Of a stretch of DNA of 64,000 nucleotides, positions 53,369 through 61,524 are shown piece by piece. Numbering within the stretch: the first letter of the stretch is position 1; the number at the start of each line of letters is the position of its first letter. The translations under genes were made by a program, and so were the position numbers. Source of the stretch: Amphibacillus jilinensis Y1 (GTDB taxonomy: Bacteria; Bacillota; Bacilli; Bacillales; Amphibacillaceae); assembly GCF_000306965.1 (NCBI RefSeq), contig NZ_JH976434.1, positions 44,401 to 108,400 of the forward strand. Reading direction: 5' to 3'. The notes beneath the pieces were generated by a model. The model saw nothing but the letters and a program-made list of their open reading frames with translations, had not been told where the DNA came from and ran no database searches.

Positions 53369-54087
53369 AGCGATAGCTCCCTCCCATCACCTTGGTTCGG
53401 TAACATATAACGTTTAAAACGCTGATAAGTTAAGAAAAAAGCAATGACATTCCAAATAAGCAATAAACTCGTATGCATCAGGAAGTATTGATTAAAATAA
53501 GACCAGCCTCCCTGTAGAGCGCCTTGCAACAAAAATACCGCTGAATATGTAGGGAAGATATGCATGAATGATAGATTCCATATTTGAAAGTAGCTAAGCA
53601 ATGGTAAATATAAACCAAGCATTAATAGAATCGCTTGAAACAAAAAATGATTTAACGTTTGAGCAGTAACCGCTAAGTATAAACCGCATAATGTAAAAAA
53701 GCAGCTTGTTAATAACAACACACTTACTAGTTGAAAATAAGAAGTTGAGGAACCGATCACTACCATAACAATGATGACACTTGTTAATAGACTAATAAGA
53801 AAAAGTGAAAGTAATTTTGAAAAAAGGAACACGGTGATTCGAATCGGCGTAACAAAGATATAGGTTAATAAATGCTGATTGCGTTCGAGCAATAGGATTG
53901 CACCAACAAAAAAGAAACCCAAAGCTGCTGGATCAGTAAAGACAACCAGTAACGTAAGTGGCACTCTATATGAATAGGGAAGTAATAATAAAAGGCCGAT
54001 ATATACCAGTGTCACAACAAGGTAGGCATAGTAAAAACCGTGCCTAAATTGGAATCTTATATCTTGGATAAGCAATTTGTTAATCAT
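53365..54087 (-). CDS. ABC-2 exporter permease (first)
   Basis: 240 residues with six predicted helices and a short loop LLLERNQHLLTYIFVTPIRI resembling the coupling region of ABC-2 exporters. Overlaps the ATPase gene by 4 bp. Partner of the ATPase and the downstream permease. Confidence 0.8.
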   Translation of the reverse strand: MINKLLIQDIRFQFRHGFYYAYLVVTLVYIGLLLLLPYSYRVPLTLLVVFTDPAALGFFFVGAILLLERNQHLLTYIFVTPIRITVFLFSKLLSLFLISLLTSVIIVMVVIGSSTSYFQLVSVLLLTSCFFTLCGLYLAVTAQTLNHFLFQAILLMLGLYLPLLSYFQIWNLSFMHIFPTYSAVFLLQGALQGGWSYFNQYFLMHTSLLLIWNVIAFFLTYQRFKRYMLPNQGDGRELSL

Positions 54088-54938
54088 TCCAAGCCCCTCC
54101 CTGTCACCTCAATAAATAACTGTTCAAGACTTTGTTGTTCTGTTTCTATTGCAGTAATCGTATTCAAGCTAAGAATGGCTAAAAAATCATGATTATCTTT
54201 TAGGTTATTAAGTGGGAATTTTTTTGTTTTTTGCGTTCGATCTTGACGATACGTGATGCGGACAGATTTATCATTTAACTGATCAAGGCCTGCTTTCGGT
54301 TCAACAATCTTTTTTATTTCACCATCCACAATAAAAGCGACTCGATCACATAAATATTCAGCAACTTGCATGTTATGGGTATTGATGATCAGTGTTTTTC
54401 CTTCTGCTTGCTTTTGTTTAATCAAAGTCATGACATCTTTAGTATTAACAGGATCTAAGCCCGCAGTTGGTTCATCTAAAAAAATAAGGTCCGGATCATG
54501 TAAAAAAGCCCGACAAATATTTAGGCGCATTTTCATCCCCTTTGAGAGATTGCTAACACGTTGATGCTTTGCTTCAATTAAGTTAACCGCCTCAAGCAAG
54601 GTTATTATGTCAATAGTATGGTTTTGGTAAAAAGAACGAAAGAATGTCAAATTCTCAATGACCGTAAACTTTTGATAAAAATTAGGCACTTCAAATGATA
54701 CACCAAGCTGCTGATAGAAATCTGATTTTAATTGCTTAACATGCTGCCCCATCACCTTAACAGTGCCACTATAACCCGGTAACACACCCAATAGGACCTT
54801 TTGCAGCGTGCTTTTACCAGCTCCAGAAGGACCTAAAATACCAAATATTTCACCTTTGTTAACTGAAAAATTAAGATTTGTTAATGAAGATTTGTTCGTC
54901 TTTGGGTAAGTAAAGCTCAAATCACAAACATGTATCAT
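54084..54938 (-). CDS. ABC exporter ATP-binding protein
   Basis: 284 residues. Walker A GPSGAGKST, signature LSKGMKMRLNICRAF, Walker B DLIFLDEPTAGLD and H-loop NTHNM are intact. First gene of a three-gene exporter. A TetR-family regulator gene lies directly upstream on the same strand, separated by repeat copy 13, and probably controls it. The cargo is unknown; drug or lipid export is typical. Confidence 0.9.
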   Translation of the reverse strand: MIHVCDLSFTYPKTNKSSLTNLNFSVNKGEIFGILGPSGAGKSTLQKVLLGVLPGYSGTVKVMGQHVKQLKSDFYQQLGVSFEVPNFYQKFTVIENLTFFRSFYQNHTIDIITLLEAVNLIEAKHQRVSNLSKGMKMRLNICRAFLHDPDLIFLDEPTAGLDPVNTKDVMTLIKQKQAEGKTLIINTHNMQVAEYLCDRVAFIVDGEIKKIVEPKAGLDQLNDKSVRITYRQDRTQKTKKFPLNNLKDNHDFLAILSLNTITAIETEQQSLEQLFIEVTGRGLE

Positions 54939-54962
54939 TCCTTTTCAATCCCTTCGTTATTT

Positions 54963-55120
54963 TTAAAACAAGCCTTCAAGCAGTGGGCGTTTTCAATCTT
55001 TTCCCGATGATGGGCTGTTGAGAAAATCAGGACATTAGCGTCCGTTAGCTCCCGCCTAAATAACCGAGGTCTGCCCACTCGTTTGAGGCGGGTGTTTTAT
55101 GGACGAGTATCTGTGATAAA
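54963..55120 (+). repeat. Intergenic repeat (copy 13), supplies the TetR gene end
   Basis: TAAAACAAGCCTTCAAGCAG ... ACGAGTATCTGTGATAAA. The stem is well preserved: CGTCCGTTAGCTCCCGCCTA with TGAGGCGGGTGTTTTATGGA. The last 24 bases lie inside the TetR coding region and encode its C-terminus and stop. Confidence 0.85.
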
Positions 55121-55717
55121 CAATCGACTTGCTAAGCCTTCAATTAATAAATTTAATACCTCATCAAAAGTCGCTTCGCCTATTTCTCGCTTATGCGCTA
55201 ACAGAATAACAAGTGCACGCATCGCTGCTACAATGACGTTCGTCGGTAATTTTCTATCAATAAGGTTGTCATTTTTCCATTGTTCAAATACATGTTCAAA
55301 AAAGATAGAATCTGTTTGAAAGTGTTCGGTTAAAACTTCACTTGGTAAGCGACTTGCGAGCGCTTGTAATTGATCTGTAAGTAGAATTTGTTTGACTAGC
55401 GGGTAAGCTTCGATTAAATCAATACCCGTTTTCACGATGGTACAAAAAGCCTGTTGATTTATAACTTGTGTACTAGCAAATTTAGCTGCTAGTTTCTCAT
55501 GAATCGCTTGTTCATCTTCCTCTAATAAACTGAAATATAAATGCTCTTTTGAACTAAAAAATTTATAAAATGAGCCTTGGGCGATGCCTGTTTGATCAGT
55601 CAAATCTTTTATGCTTGTCTTGTTTATCCCCACTGTTTCAAACAAATGACGACCAGTCTTTTTTAACGCCTGATGAATACGCTCACGTTCATGCTCTGAA
55701 AAACCTCTAGGTGACAT
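55097..55717 (-). CDS. TetR-family regulator
   Basis: 206 residues with a TetR helix-turn-helix (INKTSIKDLTDQTGIAQGSFYKFFSSKEHLYF) and a ligand-binding C-terminal domain. Probably represses the downstream ABC exporter. Start set at ATG 55717, six bases after GAGGGT. The last residues, LFITDTRP, and the TAA stop are encoded by repeat copy 13, so the ancestral C-terminus has been replaced. Confidence 0.9.
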   Translation of the reverse strand: MSPRGFSEHERERIHQALKKTGRHLFETVGINKTSIKDLTDQTGIAQGSFYKFFSSKEHLYFSLLEEDEQAIHEKLAAKFASTQVINQQAFCTIVKTGIDLIEAYPLVKQILLTDQLQALASRLPSEVLTEHFQTDSIFFEHVFEQWKNDNLIDRKLPTNVIVAAMRALVILLAHKREIGEATFDEVLNLLIEGLASRLFITDTRP

Positions 55718-55954
55718 AGTTAAACCCTCATTCCATGTATGTGAATATATTTTTATTTTATTCATATATTCATAAATAGTCAATAGCTATATTTAGTGTG
55801 CACTGAACAGTGCTGTAATTGCTTCTTTTCTCATACGATGGTGTTTTATCTTTTAAGAATATTGATATAATACATGGTAACGGCTCCTAAACACACCTAA
55901 CCCTTTACAACCGACCAAGACGATCAACAAAAAAGATCAGGAGGTGCTTTAACA

Positions 55955-56518
55955 ATCAGCGACTCAGTAAAATTAATATTAGGTTCTTCTTCCCCCCGAC
56001 GCCAAGACATATTAAAAATTGTTCAATTGCCATTTGAACGCCGTATCCCAGACGTTGATGAATCGCAAGTTCAATTACAAGATCCCATTGAAAAAGTAGC
56101 GACACTTGCTAAATTGAAAAACGACGATCTACAAATTTTAGATAGGCAAGAAGTTATTTTAACTGCTGATACAGTAGTTTCGTTCAATCATAGGATATTT
56201 GAAAAACCAAACAGTAAGACGGAAGCATTCGCGATGTTGAAGGCTTTAAGTGGAACCGTACACACGGTTTACACGGGGGTCATGTTGCGATCAGTGCACT
56301 GTGAGCGTGCCTTTGTAGAAAAAACAGATGTTGAGTTCTGGACACTTAACGATCAAGAAATTAATAGCTATCTCGAAACCAATGATGCATATGATAAAGC
56401 AGGTGGCTATGGTATACAAAGTCTTGGTGCTCAATTTGTTAAGAAAATTAATGGTGATTACTACAATGTGATGGGTTTACCTATATCACATATTTTACAA
56501 AAACTAAAAGCCTTTTAG
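55955..56518 (+). CDS. maf: Maf-family nucleotide pyrophosphatase with an apparent ATC start
   Basis: A full Maf protein of about 187 residues: LILGSSSPRRQDIL at the N-terminus, LTADTVV, FEKPNSKTEA, DKAGGYGIQ and INGDYYNVMGLP. Maf proteins cleave non-canonical or pyrimidine NTPs and are linked with division arrest. No ATG, GTG or TTG precedes the conserved SSSPRR motif in frame (TAA lies upstream); the codon after a perfect AGGAGGTG with 8-nt spacing is ATC 55955. Either a rare ATC start is used or the start has mutated. The first standard codon, TTG 56027, would remove the SSSPRR motif. Confidence 0.85.
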   Translation: MSDSVKLILGSSSPRRQDILKIVQLPFERRIPDVDESQVQLQDPIEKVATLAKLKNDDLQILDRQEVILTADTVVSFNHRIFEKPNSKTEAFAMLKALSGTVHTVYTGVMLRSVHCERAFVEKTDVEFWTLNDQEINSYLETNDAYDKAGGYGIQSLGAQFVKKINGDYYNVMGLPISHILQKLKAF

Positions 56519-56587
56519 TCGATCGCAATATAGTTGCGACCATCGATTGTCGTCGATTTGGTATGCTTCTACTGTCAAATTAGCGTA

Positions 56588-56740
56588 ATAAAACGAACCT
56601 TCATGCACGGGTGTTTTCGTTTTTTCTTCATGCACTGCTTGTTCGGTGTCAATCAGGACATTTACGTGCGTTATCACCTGCCTCAGTAGATTTGCTCTAC
56701 TTTCTATTTTGAGGTGGTGTTTTACTGAGGACTATTTTTA
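56588..56740 (+). repeat. Intergenic repeat (copy 14)
   Basis: ATAAAACGAACCTTCATGCA ... TTACTGAGGACTATTTTTA; the right end is degenerate. It lies between the convergent maf and xylanase genes. Confidence 0.75.
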
Positions 56741-56741
56741 A

Positions 56742-56778
56742 GAAAGAGAAATGACGAGCTCGCCACTTCTCTTTTCGT
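56742..56778. terminator. Terminator between maf and the xylanase gene
   Basis: AAGAGAAATGACGAG / CTCGCCACTTCTCTT arms with T-rich flanks on both strands; serves the xylanase gene (minus) and probably maf. Confidence 0.75.
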
Positions 56779-56780
56779 TT

Positions 56781-59700
56781 TTACTGCATTTTTTGTTTTT
56801 TTCGATAGTAATAGTAAAGATATAGTCCAACACCGACAATCAATATGAAAGCACCTAGCAACAAATAGTTGTGTAATGATGTGGCGGTAGCTGGTAATGC
56901 TTCACCTGTAGTCACTATCTGATTATCTTGATTTAAGTCGTTTTTGTCTTTGATTTGCTCTAGGTCTGTTTCTTGATCATCTGGTATAGAGCCATTATCT
57001 TGCAAGTCATCCTCAAAATGATTAAGTTCCGTTTCTAGTGCTTGCAAACGGGTTAATAACGCTGTTATTAATTGATCGAGATTATCATTGTCGGCACGTA
57101 GTTGATCAATATCATGCTCTAAATCCGTTAATAATTGACGTAAGTTAGCTGTTGGATAACCCTGCTTTTCAAGTTGATCTAACCTATCAAGTAATTGTCT
57201 AAGATGATCTTCTAAATCCTCAATTACAGATTCCCAATTATCAACAAAAACACCATAAGTAGAAAAGCCAGGAACCGTTAACGCAATGACACCGGTCTCA
57301 AGGTTTCGTTTACCACCTCGACGCTCCCATCTATTTGACGCTTCATCTTGGTAAAAGATCGAGGCAAATTCAAGGTCCTGATCATAACCTAGTTCAAGGA
57401 TAAAGGCACCTTGATAGTCTTGATCACCTTCTGGAAAAACAAGGTCTACGGTTACTACATCACCAGCTTTTGTTAGTGGTCTATTCTGCTTAGATATCGC
57501 ATCAATTACATCTTCAATTAACGTAACGCGAATCTTAGTCCCGAGTGGTAAATCTTCAGGCATTTCAATCGAAATATCTCGATCGCGTACACTAACTTTT
57601 TGATTAGCGAAAACAGTAACCGTTTCATTAGCATCTATGACGATTTCTTTTGGCGGTTGTTCTTGGTCTTCGATCGCTTCTACCAAAGTGAGCACACCAA
57701 AAACTGATGGATCTTGGAACGCTTGACCTGTCGTATCATTCCATGCTGCAATGCTCTGACGCGCACCATCTTTAGCATCATTTATTTGCAAATCAAAACC
57801 GATCGATTGCTTAACTTCAGGGTTAATTGTTCTGAATGGAATCTTCATTTCAACCGTATAGCTATTTCCCTCTCGATCAACGCGGGTTGCAGATTCAAAT
57901 CCTTCACTAATGTGGATTGGGTTAAACGATGTTTCATTATCAAAGTTTACCCGATATTGGCCATCGTCTTCCTGATAAAAGGTGGTCTTATCATTTTTTT
58001 CATCAATAAATACTTCAATCGAATCTTGCTCCCAAGGATGATCACTTGACTTGTCGAATTCAACACCATTGACCTCGAATAATACATATAAATGATCGTG
58101 ATCCCACAACACCCGAGCAACTCCAGTTGCCCCTTGCCATGCCATTTGATAACGATTGACTGCTAATGGCGGAGCCTCCGCCCATATTGGATCAATCTCA
58201 CCGTCAATAACCGGTGTTCCATTGATTGCTTTACCCTGATTTGCCTCGGTTTCTTCTACTTCATAAGACTCGATAAATGTATCTGGGTCGATAATCGCAT
58301 AATAAGCGGGTTTGGCTTGTAAATCTCCGTCAAACACCAGTGGATTCTGTTCCGATCTCCAACTTGACCCATCATTCAATCCCCAGAATGTCACACGCGA
58401 AATATGATCAGCATACTGCTTATAAATTTGAAACAAACGCGCATATAAATAAGCCTGTGCATTTGCTTGTTCATCTGTTAAAACATGGTCATTACCTGCC
58501 ATAATATCAAGTTCAGTCACCCCTACTTCAACACCAAGCGAAATAAATTTTTCAATTGAGAGACGAACATTTGCAGGATTTGTATTTAAATTGTAATGCG
58601 CTTGCATACCAATACCATCGATAAGACGTTCACCATGGTGTGATGCTGCGTAATTTTCATTGATTTCTTTAACCATTTGATAAATCGCTTCTGCTTTGTT
58701 TTGATTGTCATCATTGTAGTCATTGTAGTACAGCTTAATATCCCAGCCATTTTCATCAATCACCCTTTTGGCGATTAGAAAAGCTTGTTCAACGTAATCA
58801 TCACCAATCGCATGGTACCAACCAGAGCGCCGTAAAGAGGCTCGCCAATCTGAGGGGTTGGACGGATTATCTAACATTGCTTCATTGACAACATCCCAGG
58901 ACATAGCATGCTCCCCATAATTGATTAGCACGTTTTCAATATGTCGTTCCAAGTTTGTCAATGCTTCGGATCGGCTTAATGGTTGACCATCTTGATCTGA
59001 ATGAAGCCATTCTGGTGACTGTTGATGCCAAACGAGCACATGACCGTGAAGGAGTAAGTCGTGTTCTACTATTTGTTCAACGAGCTGATTAGAACTTTGA
59101 AAATCAAATTCCCTATTGATATCGTATGCGTAATCCGGTTTCATTGCATTTTCAGCAGTGACTAATTGATGGTGCATTGTCAAAAGCTCGAGTCTAGACC
59201 CTTGAAAATCATTAGCCGATACGGCATTACCAATTAAAAAGTCATCCTTATACACGTCTTTAATTGGTGTCAGATCTCTTTCAGTATCAATAGTATCCCT
59301 GTCAGATCGTTCGATTGTTATATCATCAATGTAAAAAGAGGCTGTGCGATGTTCTGAACTTTCGACATAGATGGTGACATATTCATCACCAACGCTATTG
59401 TAGCGATAACTACCTTCTAATTGAACCCAACCATCTGACGCCTGGATCGTTTTACTCTGAATCGTCTGATAGCTCGCTTGATCATCACTTCCAATTTGTG
59501 TAGATAACTGAAGTTGTGCGTTAGCAGGGCTATCTAGCTTCACCCAAACAGATATATCATATTGTTGTCCAATATCAATATAAGGTTCTATCCGTAAAGC
59601 TGGTCCATGCCAATTCTCGGTTCTTTCCGTCACTTTTAATGCGTAACGACCACCTGATGTATGGTTTGCTTCATCTGTTACCGTAAGTACTTCTGTGTCC

Positions 59701-60371
59701 CCACGTCGTTCAAAGTTACTTTTTGTTTGATCTTCAAAGTCTATAAGCGTGAAGTCTTGAGCGGGGTCACGTTGATCTACTATATCTTCATTACCTGTTG
59801 ATGGCTGTTCATGTTCAATGACAATGTGTCCAATATAAAACGGAACATCGGCCGCTGTCGTGTTGGATTGAATTCGCAAGGCAGTGTCTCGACTCCGATC
59901 AACTGTATATTGACCAGTTAATGTAAAACTATCACCTGCCCTTAAATCTGCTCCAGCAATCCAGTCATAACTATCAATCAATTGCAGATACACTTGTGCA
60001 TCATCACTAACATTCTCATCTTCATCGACAAATCCTAACACTGTTATTGTATATGTGTTACCATCTTCCATGTCGGCATCGCTAAACTTAAGATCAACGC
60101 CATCCCAATTATTAACCCTATTACTAATATAAACAGCTTGATCATTATCGTTACCTTCAAATGCCTTACTCATGACTTCTAAACTAGCATCTCCAGCATG
60201 CTCAATAATACCTAAACTATCTGCAAAATTCTCTTGATAGATGATACTTGGTTGCCCGGCAGTTGTTTGTTCCATTGCTTTAATCAGCTCAAGTCTAAAA
60301 TTCAAAAAAGGCATTAGCAATAAAAAACAAACACTCAAGTTAATGAATCGTTTTCCTCGACCACTTTTCAC
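56781..60371 (-). CDS. Cell-wall-attached modular GH10 endo-xylanase
   Basis: About 1196 residues. Signal peptide with hydrophobic core INLSVCFLLLMPF, then two CBM4/9-like domains (about 45-190 and 210-360), a GH10 catalytic domain (about 370-710) with acid/base Glu in WDVVNEAM and nucleophile Glu in VGVTELDIMA, a CBM9-like domain (about 725-910), a short beta domain (about 925-1050), a coiled coil (about 1055-1130), an acidic linker, LPATAT, a membrane helix and a basic tail. This gives a surface-anchored beta-1,4-xylanase. The sorting signal is LPATA rather than LPxTG, as used by class D sortases. Start chosen at GTG 60371, eight bases after GAGGAGGA. Confidence 0.93.
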   Translation of the reverse strand: MKSGRGKRFINLSVCFLLLMPFLNFRLELIKAMEQTTAGQPSIIYQENFADSLGIIEHAGDASLEVMSKAFEGNDNDQAVYISNRVNNWDGVDLKFSDADMEDGNTYTITVLGFVDEDENVSDDAQVYLQLIDSYDWIAGADLRAGDSFTLTGQYTVDRSRDTALRIQSNTTAADVPFYIGHIVIEHEQPSTGNEDIVDQRDPAQDFTLIDFEDQTKSNFERRGDTEVLTVTDEANHTSGGRYALKVTERTENWHGPALRIEPYIDIGQQYDISVWVKLDSPANAQLQLSTQIGSDDQASYQTIQSKTIQASDGWVQLEGSYRYNSVGDEYVTIYVESSEHRTASFYIDDITIERSDRDTIDTERDLTPIKDVYKDDFLIGNAVSANDFQGSRLELLTMHHQLVTAENAMKPDYAYDINREFDFQSSNQLVEQIVEHDLLLHGHVLVWHQQSPEWLHSDQDGQPLSRSEALTNLERHIENVLINYGEHAMSWDVVNEAMLDNPSNPSDWRASLRRSGWYHAIGDDYVEQAFLIAKRVIDENGWDIKLYYNDYNDDNQNKAEAIYQMVKEINENYAASHHGERLIDGIGMQAHYNLNTNPANVRLSIEKFISLGVEVGVTELDIMAGNDHVLTDEQANAQAYLYARLFQIYKQYADHISRVTFWGLNDGSSWRSEQNPLVFDGDLQAKPAYYAIIDPDTFIESYEVEETEANQGKAINGTPVIDGEIDPIWAEAPPLAVNRYQMAWQGATGVARVLWDHDHLYVLFEVNGVEFDKSSDHPWEQDSIEVFIDEKNDKTTFYQEDDGQYRVNFDNETSFNPIHISEGFESATRVDREGNSYTVEMKIPFRTINPEVKQSIGFDLQINDAKDGARQSIAAWNDTTGQAFQDPSVFGVLTLVEAIEDQEQPPKEIVIDANETVTVFANQKVSVRDRDISIEMPEDLPLGTKIRVTLIEDVIDAISKQNRPLTKAGDVVTVDLVFPEGDQDYQGAFILELGYDQDLEFASIFYQDEASNRWERRGGKRNLETGVIALTVPGFSTYGVFVDNWESVIEDLEDHLRQLLDRLDQLEKQGYPTANLRQLLTDLEHDIDQLRADNDNLDQLITALLTRLQALETELNHFEDDLQDNGSIPDDQETDLEQIKDKNDLNQDNQIVTTGEALPATATSLHNYLLLGAFILIVGVGLYLYYYYRKKQKMQ

Positions 60372-60459
60372 TTGAATTATCCTCCTCAATGATTAGATCA
60401 GATCAGTAAGTTAACACGACAACCTCCTCACTCACCATATTTCTTACACCTACCATTTT

Positions 60460-60473
60460 ATAAAGCGCTTACA
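60460..60473 (-). promoter_or_regulatory. cre-like CcpA site upstream of the xylanase gene
   Basis: TGTAAGCGCTTTAT on the minus strand matches the cre consensus TGWAANCGNTNWCA at 12 of 14 positions. It lies about 90 bp upstream of the xylanase start, where CcpA would repress the gene when preferred sugars are present. Confidence 0.55.
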
Positions 60474-60647
60474 TAAAAAGGAACCCCAAATATTATATAT
60501 CAATCCTTACAAACTATAACCATTTACCAATAATAGACTTAAAAAGTATAGTCATATCATGATTGGCACCTAGCTAAAGTCTGAAAGCTACATATACAGT
60601 CGCGTCTTTCTTCCAAAGATTATCTCTCACATTCAATAATCCCACAC

Positions 60648-60682
60648 CAAAAAAGCGAATGACTATTGATCTGATCATTCAC
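60648..60682 (-). terminator. Terminator of the RNase H-like gene
   Basis: Minus-strand GAATGATCA / AGTCATTC arms, then GCTTTTTTGG, about 100 bp after the gene's stop. Confidence 0.7.
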
Positions 60683-60777
60683 CTCAAGTGCTATCCATGT
60701 ATATTTGCCTTTACGTTTAGTAACTACTCCAATTGCATTTAAGCCATCTTAGCAATGAAGTAGTCAAAACCCGCCAT

Positions 60778-61446
60778 TCACGATGGATCATTCTCAATTT
60801 CTACCATACTTTCAATATATGTTTCATCTAACGCCTGTGAGGCTAGTCGGTCTGCTTCTTGATTCAACTTTCTCCCAATGACGTCATAACTAGGTTTTAA
60901 ATGGCATTGTTCTAGCCGTGCCTCAATTCGATCGATCCACTGATTTAAAACAGTGTCGAGACATGGCCATTCACCTAACAGTTGATTAATTACTACTTTA
61001 GCATCACCACGTATCGTGATATCCTGATGATGAATCGCCATGCCTTCCAATTCACGAATAGCTAATTCTAATGCAGCATACTCGGCTTCATTGTTTGAAA
61101 CTAATTCACGCACACGTGCATTTTTTCGTAAGCGAAAGCATTTATTATTCTGGTAATAATAAATCACAATACCAAGCCCAGCCATGCCATTTGTATGATC
61201 AAAACCACCATCAAAATAAAGGGTAATATCATGAGGGTCTTGCTTAAACTTTTCCAAGTATTGCTTTAACTCTTTTAACGATAAAGTCGTATCATATGGA
61301 TCTTCAAAATGCAGTGACTTCACTCGACCGCTTTTGATGAAATCTTCAGCAATAATAATCGCTTCAGAGATGGACAATTGCTGTGATTGAAAAAACGTTT
61401 CAACATGATTGGGTGTCTGATAATGAACATGTAAAGTTACTTTCAA
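60778..61446 (-). CDS. RNase H-like (reverse-transcriptase-like) protein
   Basis: 222 residues. The C-terminal half (about 75-210) is an RNase HI fold with the acidic active-site residues in LYFDGGFDH (D), NNEAEYAALELAI (E), ITIRGDAKVV (D) and RKLNQEADRLA (D). The N-terminal 70 residues are a separate small domain. Bacterial relatives are annotated as reverse-transcriptase-like or RNase H-like proteins; hydrolysis of RNA in RNA/DNA hybrids is likely. Starts at TTG 61446 behind a GGGGG site. Confidence 0.85.
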   Translation of the reverse strand: MKVTLHVHYQTPNHVETFFQSQQLSISEAIIIAEDFIKSGRVKSLHFEDPYDTTLSLKELKQYLEKFKQDPHDITLYFDGGFDHTNGMAGLGIVIYYYQNNKCFRLRKNARVRELVSNNEAEYAALELAIRELEGMAIHHQDITIRGDAKVVINQLLGEWPCLDTVLNQWIDRIEARLEQCHLKPSYDVIGRKLNQEADRLASQALDETYIESMVEIENDPS

Positions 61447-61490
61447 GAAGCTACTACCCCCATATTTAGTAAACTTACCCCTACTTTAAG

Positions 61491-61524
61491 ATAAAACGAA
61501 ACTTCAACGGTTATCTGTGATAAA
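61491..61524 (+). repeat. Intergenic repeat, minimal deleted form (copy 15)
   Basis: Only 34 bases: the left end ATAAAACGAAACTTCAA is joined directly to the right end CGGTTATCTGTGATAAA. All internal sequence is missing, so it defines the two conserved termini. It encodes the C-terminus of the MBL hydrolase. Confidence 0.8.

Larger units (their letters stand above)
60372..60777. other. Xylanase upstream region
   Basis: 406 bp without a gene. It holds the cre-like site at 60460-60473 and the RNase H-like gene's terminator at 60648-60682. No other motif stands out. Confidence 0.6.

Noticed and set aside
2224-61524. Integron attC sites or REP-associated transposase
   Set aside because: The repeats lack the attC R'/R'' core sites, do not alternate with cassette genes, and no integrase or RAYT transposase is in the window.
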